Shown: positions 1 to 10,536 of the stretch, piece after piece
Layout of the letters: each line of letters starts with the position of its first letter
How positions within the stretch are numbered: the stretch's first letter is position 1
NCBI GenBank assembly: GCA_026182355.1
Contig: JAPFBL010000239.1
Span: 1,110,001-1,174,000 of the forward strand
Origin: Hermatobates lingyangjiaoensis
Lineage: Eukaryota > Arthropoda > Insecta > Hemiptera > Hermatobatidae
Direction: 5' to 3'
Length of the DNA stretch: 64,000 bases
Position numbers and translations under genes: made by a program
The notes under the pieces: model-generated
The model's input: only the letters and a program-made list of their open reading frames with translations
Database searches by the model: none
What the model was told of the DNA's origin: nothing

Positions 1-65
1 TAGAGACTGTAAGTGTGTGCTTCTAATTTCTCTCTGTTTCTTTTTCTACATTGAACTATATATAT
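1..65 (+). repeat. Family B hairpin tail, cut by window edge
   Basis: The opening bases match the last part of the family B hairpin seen complete at 14441-14710: the stem I return strand TAGAGACTGTAAGTGTG, then the T-rich stretch ending in a TTGAACTATATA run. The ribozyme core itself would lie to the left of the window. Confidence 0.7.
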
Positions 66-106
66 GTATATAATATTGTTCCTTTCTTAGTCATTCTATT
101 CACATG

Positions 107-245
107 TTTGAGATTTTTTGAGGGTTTTTGGTTCAGATATTAAAAATGTTTTTAGCCCTGAGTAAGACATATGTCGAAAATCGTTGGCAAAGAAGTTTTT
201 TTATTATCCAGACCAAAAACCCTCAACAAATCTCAAAATATATAT
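107..245. repeat. Imperfect hairpin with degenerate ribozyme-like loop
   Basis: The segment GAGGGTTTTTGGT near 120 is complementary to ACCAAAAACCCTC near 215, making an inverted repeat. The loop holds CTGAGTAAGACATATGTCG followed by AAAA, which resembles a hammerhead core with a damaged CTGANGA box. A (TA)n run follows at about 238-257. No coding capacity is credible. Confidence 0.4.
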
Positions 246-283
246 ATATATATATTCTCCAACGTTTTGATGAAGGAAAGAAG

Positions 284-357
284 AAGGTATTCAGAAACCT
301 TGAAAAACTAGTGAAGAAAATGACATCAGCGAAATACGGTCAGCTGTTCAACGAAAT
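284..357 (+). repeat. Family K repeat, single arm
   Basis: AAAATGACATCAGCGAAATA and its surroundings match the right arm of the family K palindrome at 30448-30600. Here only one arm is present, ending in (TA)n at about 357-377. Confidence 0.6.
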
Positions 358-382
358 ATATATATATATATATATTAATTTA

Positions 383-520
383 TAAAAAGATTTCACATAA
401 ACACGTGAAATAACGATCAATGATCAAACCACAATAAAAAATGGAAAAACAAGACTGCTTGTTACGGTTGAAAGATCTCAGTCTTGCTTTTCCATTTCTT
501 ATTGTGGTTTGATCATTAAT
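383..520. repeat. Family A palindrome, shortened
   Basis: The arms ATGATCAAACCACAATAA (about 417-434) and TTATTGTGGTTTGATCAT (about 498-515) are inverted. The right arm keeps the 3' half of the family A ribozyme (stem II, GAAAGATCTCAGTC), but the CTGACGA box is missing, so this copy should be inactive. (TA)n lies on the left. Confidence 0.75.
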
Positions 521-525
521 ATTAA

Positions 526-797
526 TGTATATAAAATCTGGAGTAGCCTACACTCAACTTTACTATAAGTAAACTTAATATCAAATTTCTTGGGTATATA
601 ATATATAATGCCTCATTTAAGCATAATATAATCGTCTAAATGGGAGTTGTTTGTTAGTCTTTCATTCCTGAGGTAGTACAGATAGTAATTGATCCACTTA
701 TCAATAGATAAGCCTTTTTTGCATGTCACACAATTAATGGGTATACAATCATTAGTATAACTACAGTAGTAATAACATTGTGAAAAGCTGTACTTTT
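526..797 (+). repeat. Dispersed repeat Z, copy 1
   Basis: This roughly 270-bp AT-rich segment is matched in inverted orientation at 44485-44735. Shared blocks include CACTCAACTTTACT, TTCTTGGGTATATAATATA, AGTCTTTCATTCCTG and AACTACAG followed by TAATAA. No terminal repeats or coding sequence are visible, so the class is unknown. Confidence 0.65.
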
Positions 798-799
798 TT

Positions 800-1204
800 C
801 CCACGTGCTGTACTCTGTTATAAGTTTGCTATAAATGTATATTGAGAAAAAATATATTGGTAATTAGCCACTTTTTCGTTCTTAAATCTGGTTCAAAGCC
901 AACTTCTCTGTATAATTTTAAATTTAAAAGCTAGAAGCTTGAAATTTTTAGAAATAATGGTATAACTATTAGATTAGAATAGTGAAAAAACTGGAAATTA
1001 GAAAAAAACATAGAAGCCCTTCTATAGGACGTAAAAGTGCATTCCAAAAACTTTAATATTACCCAATAATAATGTTATTCAAACGTAAAAAAATCAGCAT
1101 CTGATATTAACCTTTGTAGAATGGTGCAACATATAGATTGATTAGAACATTTTGTTAGACAAACCCATCATACTTTAAAAAGCATCAAAAATTATATGTG
1201 CATA
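800..1204. other. AT-rich spacer, nothing recognised
   Basis: AT-rich sequence with short A and T runs. I see no gene, repeat copy or structured element. Confidence 0.6.
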
Positions 1205-2175
1205 TGCACTACTGTTGTTGATTTTTTACATATAAGAATTTTATTCTTCATACATCACATACAAGTCCTTAAATCGTTTAAACATTTTCATTATACCTTT
1301 AAACATTATATTAGTTCGGTGAATTTACTAAAAATAAATTCTAAGTCAATGTAAATAATGTAAAATAATATCAAAAATTTGACAAGTATAGCAGGTAATC
1401 CCTTAGTCTAGGATGAACAAACAGTTTTTATAGTTTTATTGCTCTTTGCCGTAATTGAAATTTGATCATTTTTTTATGAATTGCTAATTTTTTGTTCCAT
1501 TTTTGGTCAAATTTTCAAGATTTTTTTAATGAGCCGTTAGCATCAAAAAACATTTTCTGAAAAGAGAAATCGTACTGTAACACCCCTTCGGCGAATGTAA
1601 TTTTGAAAAAAATTATCTCATCTCTTCCTCTACATAATGTTCTATTTTTAGGCATACTTTCATTTTGATCCATCTAACGGTATGACTTGTATCGCTGTCA
1701 TAAGCTTTGAGATTGAATTATAAGTAAACATTTTTACATTTTATGAAAAAAGAATATTTCCCGTTGTTTTAAAATTCTGAATATATTTTTCGTTTGTTCC
1801 ATTTGTTGCCTCAAAGATAATGTCAAAATTTCAAAACTCTAGGGTTATTAGTTTAGGATAAATAAATGTTTTTTATAAAACGGTTTTTGGCAAAAAAAGT
1901 GACTTTCCCATCATGCATAATTCTTCCCAAACAATAGGAATCTTGTTCCCTATGTGGCCCAATTTTGTGTAAAATATCAACTTGGTCGATCAAAGATTCT
2001 GGACCGTAGATGTGGAAACAAGGAATGCTAACACACTCACCCACAGATATCATCGAGAAAACATAATAAAAAGACTTTTGGGACCTCAGAACATATAATT
2101 CCGTCAAAATCTCGAGATCGAATTTTTTCACGATCACTATACTATACTTATAATAACGTAAAAAATCAAAAAAGG
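1205..2175 (+). repeat. 0.9-kb direct repeat R, copy 1
   Basis: Matches 6425-7300 in the same orientation over most of its length. Shared blocks include ATTCTAAGTCAATGTAAA, TAATGTTCTATTTTTAGGCA, AATATATTTTTCGTTTGTTC and TCCGTCAAAATCTCGAGATC. This copy keeps about 70 bases (near 1890-1960) that the second copy lacks. No reading frame resembles a known protein. A diverged relative lies at 19660-20040 and a fragment is inverted at 2873-3040, so it is a dispersed family, not a unique duplication. Confidence 0.75.
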
Positions 2176-2539
2176 TAAAAATGAAAATATGAGAACACCC
2201 GTGGATTATGTGAAATCCAAATACAAAAGCTTTTGACATAAATAATCATAGAAAACAAGATAAGACAACTAACTTACAAAAGAATAAGAACAAGAACCTC
2301 AAAATAAATACAACCAATGTGATTTCTTTCATAAGAGAAATAAATAAACAATTTTTTTTTAAATTAAAATTATCAAAATAGTAACAAAAATAATACTTTA
2401 AAAAATGAAGTAGCGGATTTTTGATTAAAATATAAATTTATTTTTAAAGGTTTAGTTGAGTCTTGCAATATACAATTAGATGATTAAATTAGATTTGCTC
2501 AGACTGTAGTGAAATCCAGTTTAGTAGAATGCCTGGAAT

Positions 2540-2870
2540 TGACCAAGAGATGGGTTACGAGGTCAGTTAACTTCTTGAAGAGACACAGAGATGGCGTGGG
2601 AATCGCCGTGTAATTTCATGATTTGACTAAGAGATGGCGTTAAAATCGCCGTGTAATTTCATGAAAAGACCAAGAGATGGCTTAGAATCGCCGCGTAATT
2701 TCATGAGAAGACCAAGAGATGCCGTTAGAATTGCCGTGAAATTTTATGAAAAGACCAAGAGATGGCGTTAGAATCACCGTGAAACTTCATGAAATACCAA
2801 GTGATGGCGTTATATATATTATGGCGTTATCATAGCGACCTCGCTGTGATGCAGCCTTAGTTGGTAGATA
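2540..2870 (+). repeat. Detached foldback arm fragment (43-bp minisatellite plus core end)
   Basis: About six diverged units of the 43-bp minisatellite (AAGAGATGGCGTTAGAATCG type) run to about 2815. A short piece, ATAGCGACCTCGCTGTGATG, then matches the inner end of the foldback core (reverse complement of about 4110-4150). It has the orientation of the right arm, so it is a broken extra copy beside the main element. Confidence 0.7.
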
Positions 2871-2872
2871 GC

Positions 2873-3040
2873 AGAGTCACTTTTTTTGCCAAAAAAAGTT
2901 TTTAGATAATATTTTTCTCTCCTAAACTATTAATTCTAAAAGTTTTGAAAATATGACATTATCTTTGAGGTTACTAATACAATAAACGAAAAATATATTC
3001 AGAATTTTAAAACAACGGGAAATATTTTTTTCATGAAATT
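2873..3040 (-). repeat. Inverted fragment of repeat R
   Basis: Reverse complement of about 1740-1905, including TTTTTGCCAAAAAAAG, CGAAAAATATATTCAGAATT and ACAACGGGAAATATTT. It directly abuts the left minisatellite of the foldback element. Confidence 0.75.
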
Positions 3041-3051
3041 ACGTCTTTCAT

Positions 3052-3534
3052 GAAAGTACACGGCGATTCTCACGCCATCTCTTGGTCTTTACAAGATTTC
3101 ACACTTCGATTCTAACGCCATCTCTTGATCTTTTCATGAAATTACACAACGATTCTAACGCCATCTCTTGGTCTTTTCATGAAATGACACGGCGTTTCTA
3201 ACGCCATCTTTTGATCTTTTCATGAAATTACACGGCCATTCTAACGCCATCTCTTGGTCTTTTCAAGAAATTACACGGCAATTCTAACGCCATCTCTTGG
3301 TCGTTTCATGAAATTACACGGCGATTCTAGCGCCATCTCTTGGTCTTTTCATGAAATTACACGGCGATTCTGACGCCATCTCTTGGTCTTTTCATGAAAT
3401 TACACGGCGATTCTAACGCCATCTCTTGGTCTTTTCATGAAATTACACGGCGATTCTAACGCCATCTCTTGGTCTTTTCATGAAATTACACGGCGATTCT
3501 AACGCCATCTCTTGGTCTTTTCATGAAGTATCGT
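3052..3534 (-). repeat. 43-bp minisatellite, left outer array
   Basis: About eleven head-to-tail units, period 42-44 bp. The unit reads in this orientation as TTCATGAAATTACACGGCG, then ATTCTAACGCCATCTCTTGG, then TCTT. Units near the core are almost identical and those at the outer end are more diverged. Confidence 0.9.
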
Positions 3535-4210
3535 GCCGTCAGTCGTCGCGCGCGAGACTTGTCCGGGTATGGCGATATCCTGGACCTTCGGGGATATTGA
3601 GAGCATCACCTGCGGGAAATGTTTTCTCAATTTAGTTGAGAGAGAGAGCGCAATAGCGCGTTGAGCACCTTTTAGTGCGTTGTCATCTTGAGATTTTTAC
3701 ATTTGGAGCATTGTGAGAAGTTTTTAACCCTCACTTATTGAATTTTCAGCGGTTTTTTTGAGTTTTTCCCAATTTACTGCCCCCCCCTCGCCCAAATTAT
3801 TTATACCAGGCCCATATCCAATTTTATTTTCTTACCCCCCCTGACAGTTTCCCATCATCTCCGGCCCTCTGGGCCAATCTCCTAACCCAGAAAATTTCTG
3901 GATTGAACTTTGAACCTACCTTTGAACGCGTGTATCTCGGCTCCAGATGGAGCTACAATCACGGAAAAAACGCCATTTTAATCAGGACTGCAAGGAGTAT
4001 CCAGTGACATGAGTGGGAAGTCACCAAAAGCCGAAGAGAAATCGACTTCCTCCAGGAGCGAGGACCAGATGTGAAAATTTTCTAGGGCAAGTTTAGCGGA
4101 ATACAAGATGCGAAGCCCAACTAAGGCTGCATCACAGAGAGGTCGCTAAGAGTTGGCAGCAGAAAAACTCAGAAGCGTTTATCTCCCCCGGAAAGGAACG
4201 TTTATCTTCT
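3535..4210 (-). repeat. Foldback core, left copy
   Basis: Begins GTATCGTGCCGTCAGTCGTC at the minisatellite junction and matches the reverse complement of 4430-5252. It contains a pyrimidine-rich block with C runs (about 3778-3845). A short frame starts at ATG 4009 (MSGKSPKAEEK...) and stops after 21 codons at 4072, where the right copy stays open. About 130 bases present in the right copy (4510-4640) are absent here. Confidence 0.8.
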
Positions 4211-4429
4211 TGGTCTTTTCATGAAATTTCACGGCAATTCTAATTCTCAGTTCTAATTCTCAATTCTGAATTCTCAGTCTGCTCCATGAAAAGACCAAGA
4301 TATGGCGTTAGAATCGCTGTGTTATTTCATGAAAATACCAAGAGATGGCGTTAGAATCGCCGAGTAATTTCATAAAAAGACCTAGAGATGGCATTAGAAT
4401 CGCCGTGTAATTTCATGAAAAGACCAAGA

Positions 4430-5252
4430 AGATAAACCTTCCATTCCGGGGGAGATGAACGCTTCCTGGTTTTTCTACTGGTCACTCATAGCGACCTCGC
4501 TATTCCTTCTTGGCGCTACATATAGCTTCCCTAACTCACATGCTACCTCCTCTCGGCGATTTGTCTCCTTAACACATCCGTGGGAGCGGACGAGGGTTTG
4601 CCCATTGACGTCCTTACATACTTCCCATCTGCACCCCTCGGCCGGGGGTTGGCAGCTTTAATTGGGCTTCGCATCTTATCCTCCGCTAAACTTGTCCTAG
4701 GAGATTTTCTCATCTGGTCCTCGCTCCTGGAGGAGGACGATTTCTGTTCGGTTTTTGTTGTCTTCCCACTCATGTCACCGGCTGCTCCTTGCAGTCCTGA
4801 TTAAAATGGCGTTTTTTTCCTGATTGTAGTTCCACCTGGAGCCGAGATAAACGCGTTCAAAGGTAGGGTCAAAGTTCAATCCAAAAATTTTCTGGGTTAG
4901 GAGATTGGCCCAGAGGGCCGGAGATGATGGAAAACTGTCAGGGGGGGTAAGAAAATAAAATTGGGTATGGGCCTGGTATAAAAAATTTGGGCGAGGGAGG
5001 GGCAGTAAATTGGGAAAAACTCAAAAAACCGCTGAAAATTCAATAATTGAGGGTTAAAAACTTCTCACAATGCTCCAAATGTAAAAATCTCAAGATGACA
5101 ACGCACTAAAAGGTGCTCAACGCGCTGTTGCGCTCTCTCTCTCAACTAAATTGAGAAAACATTTCCCGCAGGTGATGCTCTCAAAATCCCCGAAAGTCCA
5201 GGATATCGCCATACCCGGAAAAGTCTCGCGTGCGACGACTGACGGCACGATA
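4430..5252 (+). repeat. Foldback core, right copy
   Basis: The longer of the two inverted cores. Its inner end (4430-4510) pairs with 4130-4215 and its outer end (to 5252) pairs with 3535 onward. It carries the open frame at 4543-4773 on the minus strand. Differences from the left copy are point changes plus the 130-bp internal presence/absence, so the arms have diverged or been only partly homogenised. Confidence 0.8.
4543..4773 (-). CDS. Short hypothetical ORF inside foldback core
   Basis: A 76-codon frame reading inward to outward on the minus strand, starting MSGKTTKTEQKSSSSRSEDQ. It is rich in Lys, Arg, Ser and Pro, with no domain or motif I recognise. The same start exists in the left core but is interrupted after 21 codons. 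It could be the 5' coding remnant of an autonomous parent element, or chance. It resembles the basic disordered start of many mobile-element proteins, which is weak evidence. Confidence 0.25.
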   Translation of the reverse strand: MSGKTTKTEQKSSSSRSEDQMRKSPRTSLAEDKMRSPIKAANPRPRGADGKYVRTSMGKPSSAPTDVLRRQIAERR

Positions 5253-6133
5253 CTTCATGAAAAGACCAAGAGATGGCGTTAGAATCGCCGTGTAATTTCA
5301 TGAAAAGACCAAAAGATGGCGTTAGAATCGCCGTGAATTTCATGAAAAGACCAAGAGATGGCGTTAGAATCGCCGTGTAATTTCATGAAAAGACCAAGAG
5401 ATGGCGTTAGAATCGCCGTGTAATTTCATGACAACATCAAGAGATAGCGTTAGAATCGCCGTGTAATTTCATGAAAAGATCAAAAGATGGCGTTAGAATC
5501 GCCGTGTCATTTCATGAAAAGACCAAGAGATGGCGTTAGAATCGCCGTGTAATTTCATGAAAACATCAAGAGATGGCGTTAGAATGGCCGTGTAATGTCA
5601 TGAAAAGACCAAGAGATGGCGTTAGAATCGCCGTGTAATTTCATGAAAACATCAAGAGATGGCGTTATAATCGCCGTGTAATTACATGAAAAGATCAAGA
5701 GATGGCGTTAGAATCGCCGTGTAATTTCATGAAAACATCAAGAGATGGCGTTAGAATCGCCGTGTAATTTCATGAAATGACCAAGAGATGGCGTTAGATT
5801 CGCCGTGTAATTTCATGAAAAGACCAAGAGATGGCGTTAGAATCGCCGTGTAATTTCATGAAATGATCAAGAGATGGCGTTAGAATTGCCGTGAATTTCA
5901 TGAAAAGACCAAGAGATGGCGTTAGAATCGCTGTGTAATTTCATGAAAAGATCAAGAGATGGCGTTACAATCGCCGTGTAATTTCATGAAAAGACCAAGA
6001 AATGGCGTTAGAATCGCCGTGTAATGTCATGAAAAGATCAAGAGATGGCGTTAGAATCGAAGTGTACTTTCATGAAAATACCAAGAGATGGCGTTAGAAT
6101 CGAAGTGTAATTTCATGTAAAGACCAAGACATC
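5253..6133 (+). repeat. 43-bp minisatellite, right outer array
   Basis: About twenty units with period 42-44, of the form GACCAAGAGATGGCGTTAG, then AATCGCCGTGTAATTTCATG, then AAAA. Variants recur (GATCAAGAG, ACATCAAGAG), which suggests expansion by multi-unit blocks. The array is nearly twice the length of the left outer array. Confidence 0.9.
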
Positions 6134-6424
6134 CTTCTACATTGAATATTAAAGTAAAATTTTCATATTTTAAACAGGAAACTAAACTTTTTTTCTCTGA
6201 AAAACATCATAAACAGCCAAGAATATGTTGTTTTAAGGTGATTTATAATTAAAGATGTACGATAATTACATTTATTAATCTCTAAACAAAAGATTTCAAT
6301 TTTGAATTATCTTTTACATTTTGGGTTTTTTTACAGAATTATTGTACTGGGAATTTTATGGCTTCTTAGTATTTATTAATATCATTTTCCTTCCTCTTTT
6401 TTAAATAACATATATACGAATTTT
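6134..6424. other. AT-rich spacer between foldback element and repeat R
   Basis: AT-rich sequence, no gene or structured repeat recognised. Confidence 0.6.
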
Positions 6425-7300
6425 TTCTGAGTGAGTGTTGTCATTTTCGTACACAATATTATTCCTCTTACATCTCATATATGTCAATAAACAATTTAAA
6501 TTGTTCCTTTATAAATATCAATTTTATCCCAGTGGATTTGCTCAAAAAAATTCTAAGTCAATGTAAACAATGTAAAAAAATATAAAAAATTCGACAGGTA
6601 TAGCAGGTGATGTCTTATTCTAGGATAAAGAAACAGTTTTTATATCGTTATTGCTCTTTCCCGTTATTGAACCCTAATGATTTTTTTTTTATGAATTGCT
6701 AATTTTTCGTTCATCTTTTGGTCAAATTTTCATTATTTTTTAATGTGCCGTTTAGCGTCAAAAAAACATTTTCTGAAAACAGAAATCGTACTATAACGCC
6801 CCTTTAGCGAATGTAATTTTGAACAAAAATATCTCAACTCATTCTCCACATAATGTTCTATTTTTAGGCATAGTTTCATTTTGATCCGTCAAACAGTATG
6901 GCTTGTATTGCTCTCACAAGGTTTGAGATTGAATTTTAAGTCAAAATTTTTAGATTTTATTGAAAAAAAAAATATTTCCCTTTGTTTTAAAATTCTGAAT
7001 ATATTTTTCGTTTGTTCCATTTGTAACCTCAAAGATTATGTCAAAATTTCAAAACTCTAGGGTTATCAGTTTAGGATAAATAAATGTTTTATAGAGCCCA
7101 TTTTTGTGTAAAATATCAACTTGATCCATCAAAGATTCTGGACTGTAGCGTGGTAACAAGCAATGCTAACACACTCACCCACCCACCCACACACACACAC
7201 ACACAGACATCATAAAACGACTTCTGGGACCTCAAAACATGGAATTCCGTCAAAATCTCGAGATCGATTTTTTTCACGATCACTATACGTTACTTATAAT
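6425..7300 (+). repeat. 0.9-kb direct repeat R, copy 2
   Basis: Second copy of the repeat at 1205-2175, same orientation, with many substitutions. It lacks about 70 bases near 7090 and has a short (CA)n expansion at about 7175-7206 where copy 1 has only ACACACTCACCCACAGA. The shared end is the TCCGTCAAAATCTCGAGATC block and the following TTTTTTTCACGATCAC. Confidence 0.75.
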
Positions 7301-8570
7301 AAAGTAATATATATAGATATAAAAATTAACCAATTAGATGAAGCGATTCTTCGAACTGAATAAACTAGAATTTTCAAAACAACACACTAAAAAAAAAATC
7401 AGAGTATCACATTAGTTCAGTGATTTCTTTTCAGTATCTTCTTTTGAAAATTCTATTTTATCTATAAATCAAAATATACTAACTGCCTCATGTAATAGTA
7501 CTAAACTAAAATTAGAGCTTACCGGATTTTCTATGTTCAATCAAACTTTCAAATGACGATGCTTCGGTTTTTGTTTCAAACCTTTTAAAATCTTGAAACT
7601 GGAAGATAGGAACACAGAAGTTACCATTCTGAGCACCAAATGAAGCGGAGTCTGAAATACAACTCCTTAGATAAAAATTTAAAAGTTCAGCTCTGACTTA
7701 AAACAGTTAGACTTTTAAATGCTGCAAAAAAAGTTATTTCTTTTAAAGTCATTTAACAGGTTTAGAATAGAAAGATGACTAAAAAATTACGGGTCAATAA
7801 TATTAATTATAAATTTTTGGTTGAAAAATAATTCTTTTTAAAGTAATAATACCTGTTTCAGAGCATAATTTAAAATAAATAGAATTTAGAACGTGTCTTT
7901 TTTAAATCATATTTGATTTTGTTGTTATTATGAAATATAAATTTTGAAGAAAAAAAATCTATTGCAATTTAATATTTTCTGGGCGAGAAAAAGAAAATTT
8001 CTGTACTAATATCAGATTTTGCGTTAGTGTTGGGGGAGGGAGTGCATTCGCAGTGGCGGAATCTATCTTCGCTGTTCAAGGAGACATATACATTACAGTT
8101 CACTTTGTGAAATAAAGATTTTGTAGCGCTTTTGTAAACAGTAGCCAATTTAATAATATTTTTCACAATCTCTGTTATTTTTTTTAATAAAATTATGATG
8201 ATAATTTTCTCAGAATGAAAATTGATGGCTTTTAAACAGTGATATTATATTTTTATTGAATTTGCTCTACAATTTTACTCTAAAAAAATAATTTTTATTA
8301 ATTCATTTCAAACATTTTTTTTTTAAAGAAAAAACACTCTTTAATCACCCAAACTGCTATTGTTCTTCTTGTTAGCACCAAGTAAGTTCTACCGTTTTGA
8401 AGATACACTTTCTTCGTTCGCTCCGTTTTTGCTAACACTCTCTACAAAAGAATAATTTTTGCAATCTTAGAATTTTTTAGGTAATGGATTTTAACTTAAC
8501 AAAGTTCATAGTTTTTTTTTTGGATTTGTACTGCACATACTAAATTACAACATACTAATATGTTAAATAC
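7301..8570. other. AT-rich spacer, nothing recognised
   Basis: No gene, RNA or known repeat seen. Short open frames here have no recognisable protein features. Confidence 0.55.
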
Positions 8571-8857
8571 ATGCATGTTGTTAGTGCCATAGAGGTTAGT
8601 AAATAAGATATTATTATTAACCACCATACCTCGTCTATAGCTGGTGATGTCGCACGACCGGTTTCGGGCATAATAAAATAAAATTATTAGGTAGGAAATT
8701 TAGGCATGTATTGGCACCATTGAGTTAAAATAGGTATTTATATCCGTGATTTTGGAAAAACCTTGGTCCAATTGATGATGGAGCCATTGCGAAACCGGTC
8801 GGGCGACTTCACCAGCGGTAGACGAGGTATGACGGTTGCACAAGCAACATGCTAAGA
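8571..8857. repeat. Imperfect palindromic element with ribozyme-like arm
   Basis: Outer ends GCATGTTGTT (about 8573) and AAGCAACATGC (about 8845) are inverted, as are inner blocks ATACCTCGTCTATAGCTGGT (about 8626) and ACCAGCGGTAGACGAGGTAT (about 8811). The right arm reads TTGATGATGGAGCCATTGC then GAAACCGGTC. That matches the 3' half of a hammerhead (GAA, self-complementary ACCGGT, then C), but the first core base is T instead of C. It may be an old PLE-type end; no reading frame is present. Confidence 0.55.
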
Positions 8858-9774
8858 CATTATATAAACTGGTTGAATTTTAGTTTATAGGAATAGTTAG
8901 GAAGATAAAACACCATATGCAATTAAATAATATGATTTCTTATACATATTCATATTATAAATGATATGCTATTTATGCTTTCATTTACTAGTAGACTTTT
9001 TTTTTTAACATTTTTAGGGCTTTTTTGACGTTGGAACGGATTATTTCGTTTTCAGATAATGTCATAACAGAATCATTGATTGAACATTTGATTGATCATT
9101 GAAATCACTTAGAAACTAGGACTCAGGACGAATTAAACTTAATGCTCGAAGTTCGAGTTTACATTCCAGATAGATTTATCGTTCATAAAACTAAGTTAAT
9201 TCGTTTATGTAAATCATACATTAAAACTACCTATCTATGTAAACTAAATATATATGAAAGTAGTACTTGTAAATTATAAAATGTTTAATGTAGCAAAAAC
9301 ATATTGATAAAATACGTTCTGAAAGTATGAATTCACCGGAGTTAACTGTCTCCACTCCACCTTAACCTTCAAATGGGGTACGACACTAAGCGTAGCATTG
9401 ATTACCTATTTTCTTGACTCCTGCAACCCCAAAAAAAATGTCCTCCCACCTCGCATCCCAACTTTTTATACTTTATCAAGGATAACAGATATGGACTCAT
9501 AATAAATGTTAGCAAAAGAAGATACTTGTTTCATTTCTAATATATGTAAAAAAAAAATCAGACTTTTTGACAAGAAAGATCACAGATTTATATTTTAATA
9601 ACCTTTACGATGATAATAACTCTTTTTTGAAATATATGTAAACTAGTAAAATCAAGAACTAGCTTCGAAACGCTTAGAAGTAATTTAATTTTGAAATAAT
9701 GTAAAAAAAATGGAATTGTAGGGTAAAAAGTAAGGTAAAAAATAGGGTAAAAGTAGGGTAAAAAATGGTCTCCA
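8858..9774. other. AT-rich spacer, nothing recognised
   Basis: No gene or repeat identified apart from a short GGGTAAAAA-type tandem run at about 9720-9768. Confidence 0.5.
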
Positions 9775-9835
9775 CATATAAAAATTTAATGGTATAAACA
9801 ACGCGTTTCGAACACGTAGTATTCTTCCTCAAGCA
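9775..9835 (-). ncRNA. Degenerate family G hammerhead
   Basis: On the minus strand it reads CTTGAGGAAGAATACTACG, then TGTTCGAAACGCGTTGTT. The 3' half (GAA, ACGCGT, T) is intact but the CTGAAGA box is altered to CTTGAGGA, so activity is unlikely. Isolated copy without a paired arm. Confidence 0.5.
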
Positions 9836-10023
9836 TTAACTAAAAAATACAATGACACCACAGAGTTATCTATAGCATAAAGTAAATATAGTAAAAAGAA
9901 ATAAATAAAGAGTTATTTTATTTATTTAAAGCTAAAATTTATTTAGCCATTTAAAGAGTACCTGAGCAGATTGAAAATAGGTCATAGTCCATCATGCGAA
10001 TGTAACGCGGAGACACCTCAATC

Positions 10024-10345
10024 TCCTAGACCAGTGCTTCTCAAACGGTGCGCCCAGGCGCACTGGTGCGCCTTGGAAGGTAGCCAGGTGCGCCCCAAGA
10101 TAACGGAAAGATTAAGTTGATATAACACATTTATATTTTAGTTTTTGCATCATTTTAATTTATTTGAGAAAACACCAAGTATGTGGTTTTCAAGTCTGAG
10201 ACAAGTCTTGGCCACTTCATATTTTGAACTGGAAGGTAAATTTCTTTAATCTTTAAGCATCAATGGATAATACTTCCTCTTTGCCTTTACTCAGAGATTT
10301 AAATAATTTTTACTAACCCTCCCTCCCTCCCTCTCATTCTCTCTG

Positions 10346-10376
<31 letters not shown>

Positions 10377-10536
10377 CTTAAAAAAAAACTATACATTCTA
10401 ATTTCCAATCATTTTCCTGTTATCAAATCTCAGGACTAAATTTTCTATATTAAAATCAGTGATGCGCCCCAAAGTTTTGGTTTGGTTTCATAGGTGCGCC
10501 CTGAACTAAAAAAGTTTAAGTAACACTGTCCTAGAC
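10024..10536. mobile_element. hAT-type MITE with 8-bp target duplications
   Basis: The element spans 10032-10528 (497 bp) and is flanked by a perfect 8-bp duplication TCCTAGAC (10024-10031 and 10529-10536). The terminal inverted repeats are CAGTGCTTCTCAAAC at the left and, read inward, CAGTGTTACTTAAAC at the right (12 of 15 identical). CAGTG-type ends with 8-bp duplications define hAT elements. The interior has no transposase frame and carries a (CT)n stretch at about 10335-10365, so it is a non-autonomous copy mobilised in trans. Confidence 0.9.

Larger units (their letters stand above)
3041..6133. mobile_element. Foldback element with minisatellite arms
   Basis: A near-palindrome of about 3.1 kb centred near 4250-4280. 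Each arm reads, from outside in: 43-bp minisatellite, a core of about 0.7-0.8 kb, then more minisatellite in the same orientation as the outer array. The left arm is 3041 to about 4250 and the right arm about 4270-6133. Left and right cores are highly similar, with scattered point and small indel differences. Long inverted repeats built of tandem units are the hallmark of foldback (FB/Galileo-like) transposons; assignment to that class is inference. No transposase is visible, so it would be non-autonomous. Repeat R sequence lies on both flanks. Confidence 0.75.

Noticed and set aside
1853..2239. 128-codon minus-strand frame in repeat R
   Set aside because: Not conserved in copy 2 at 6425-7300 and has no recognisable motif.
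4455..4661. 68-codon plus-strand frame with hydrophobic start resembling a signal peptide
   Set aside because: Antisense to the foldback core frame, absent from the left core, and not supported by any motif.
5253..6133. CRISPR-like array
   Set aside because: The repeats are contiguous 43-bp tandem units without variable spacers, in a eukaryotic context.
1205..7300. LTR retrotransposon with R as LTRs
   Set aside because: R lacks TG...CA ends, primer-binding site and polypurine tract, and no gag-pol frame lies between; the interior is the foldback element.
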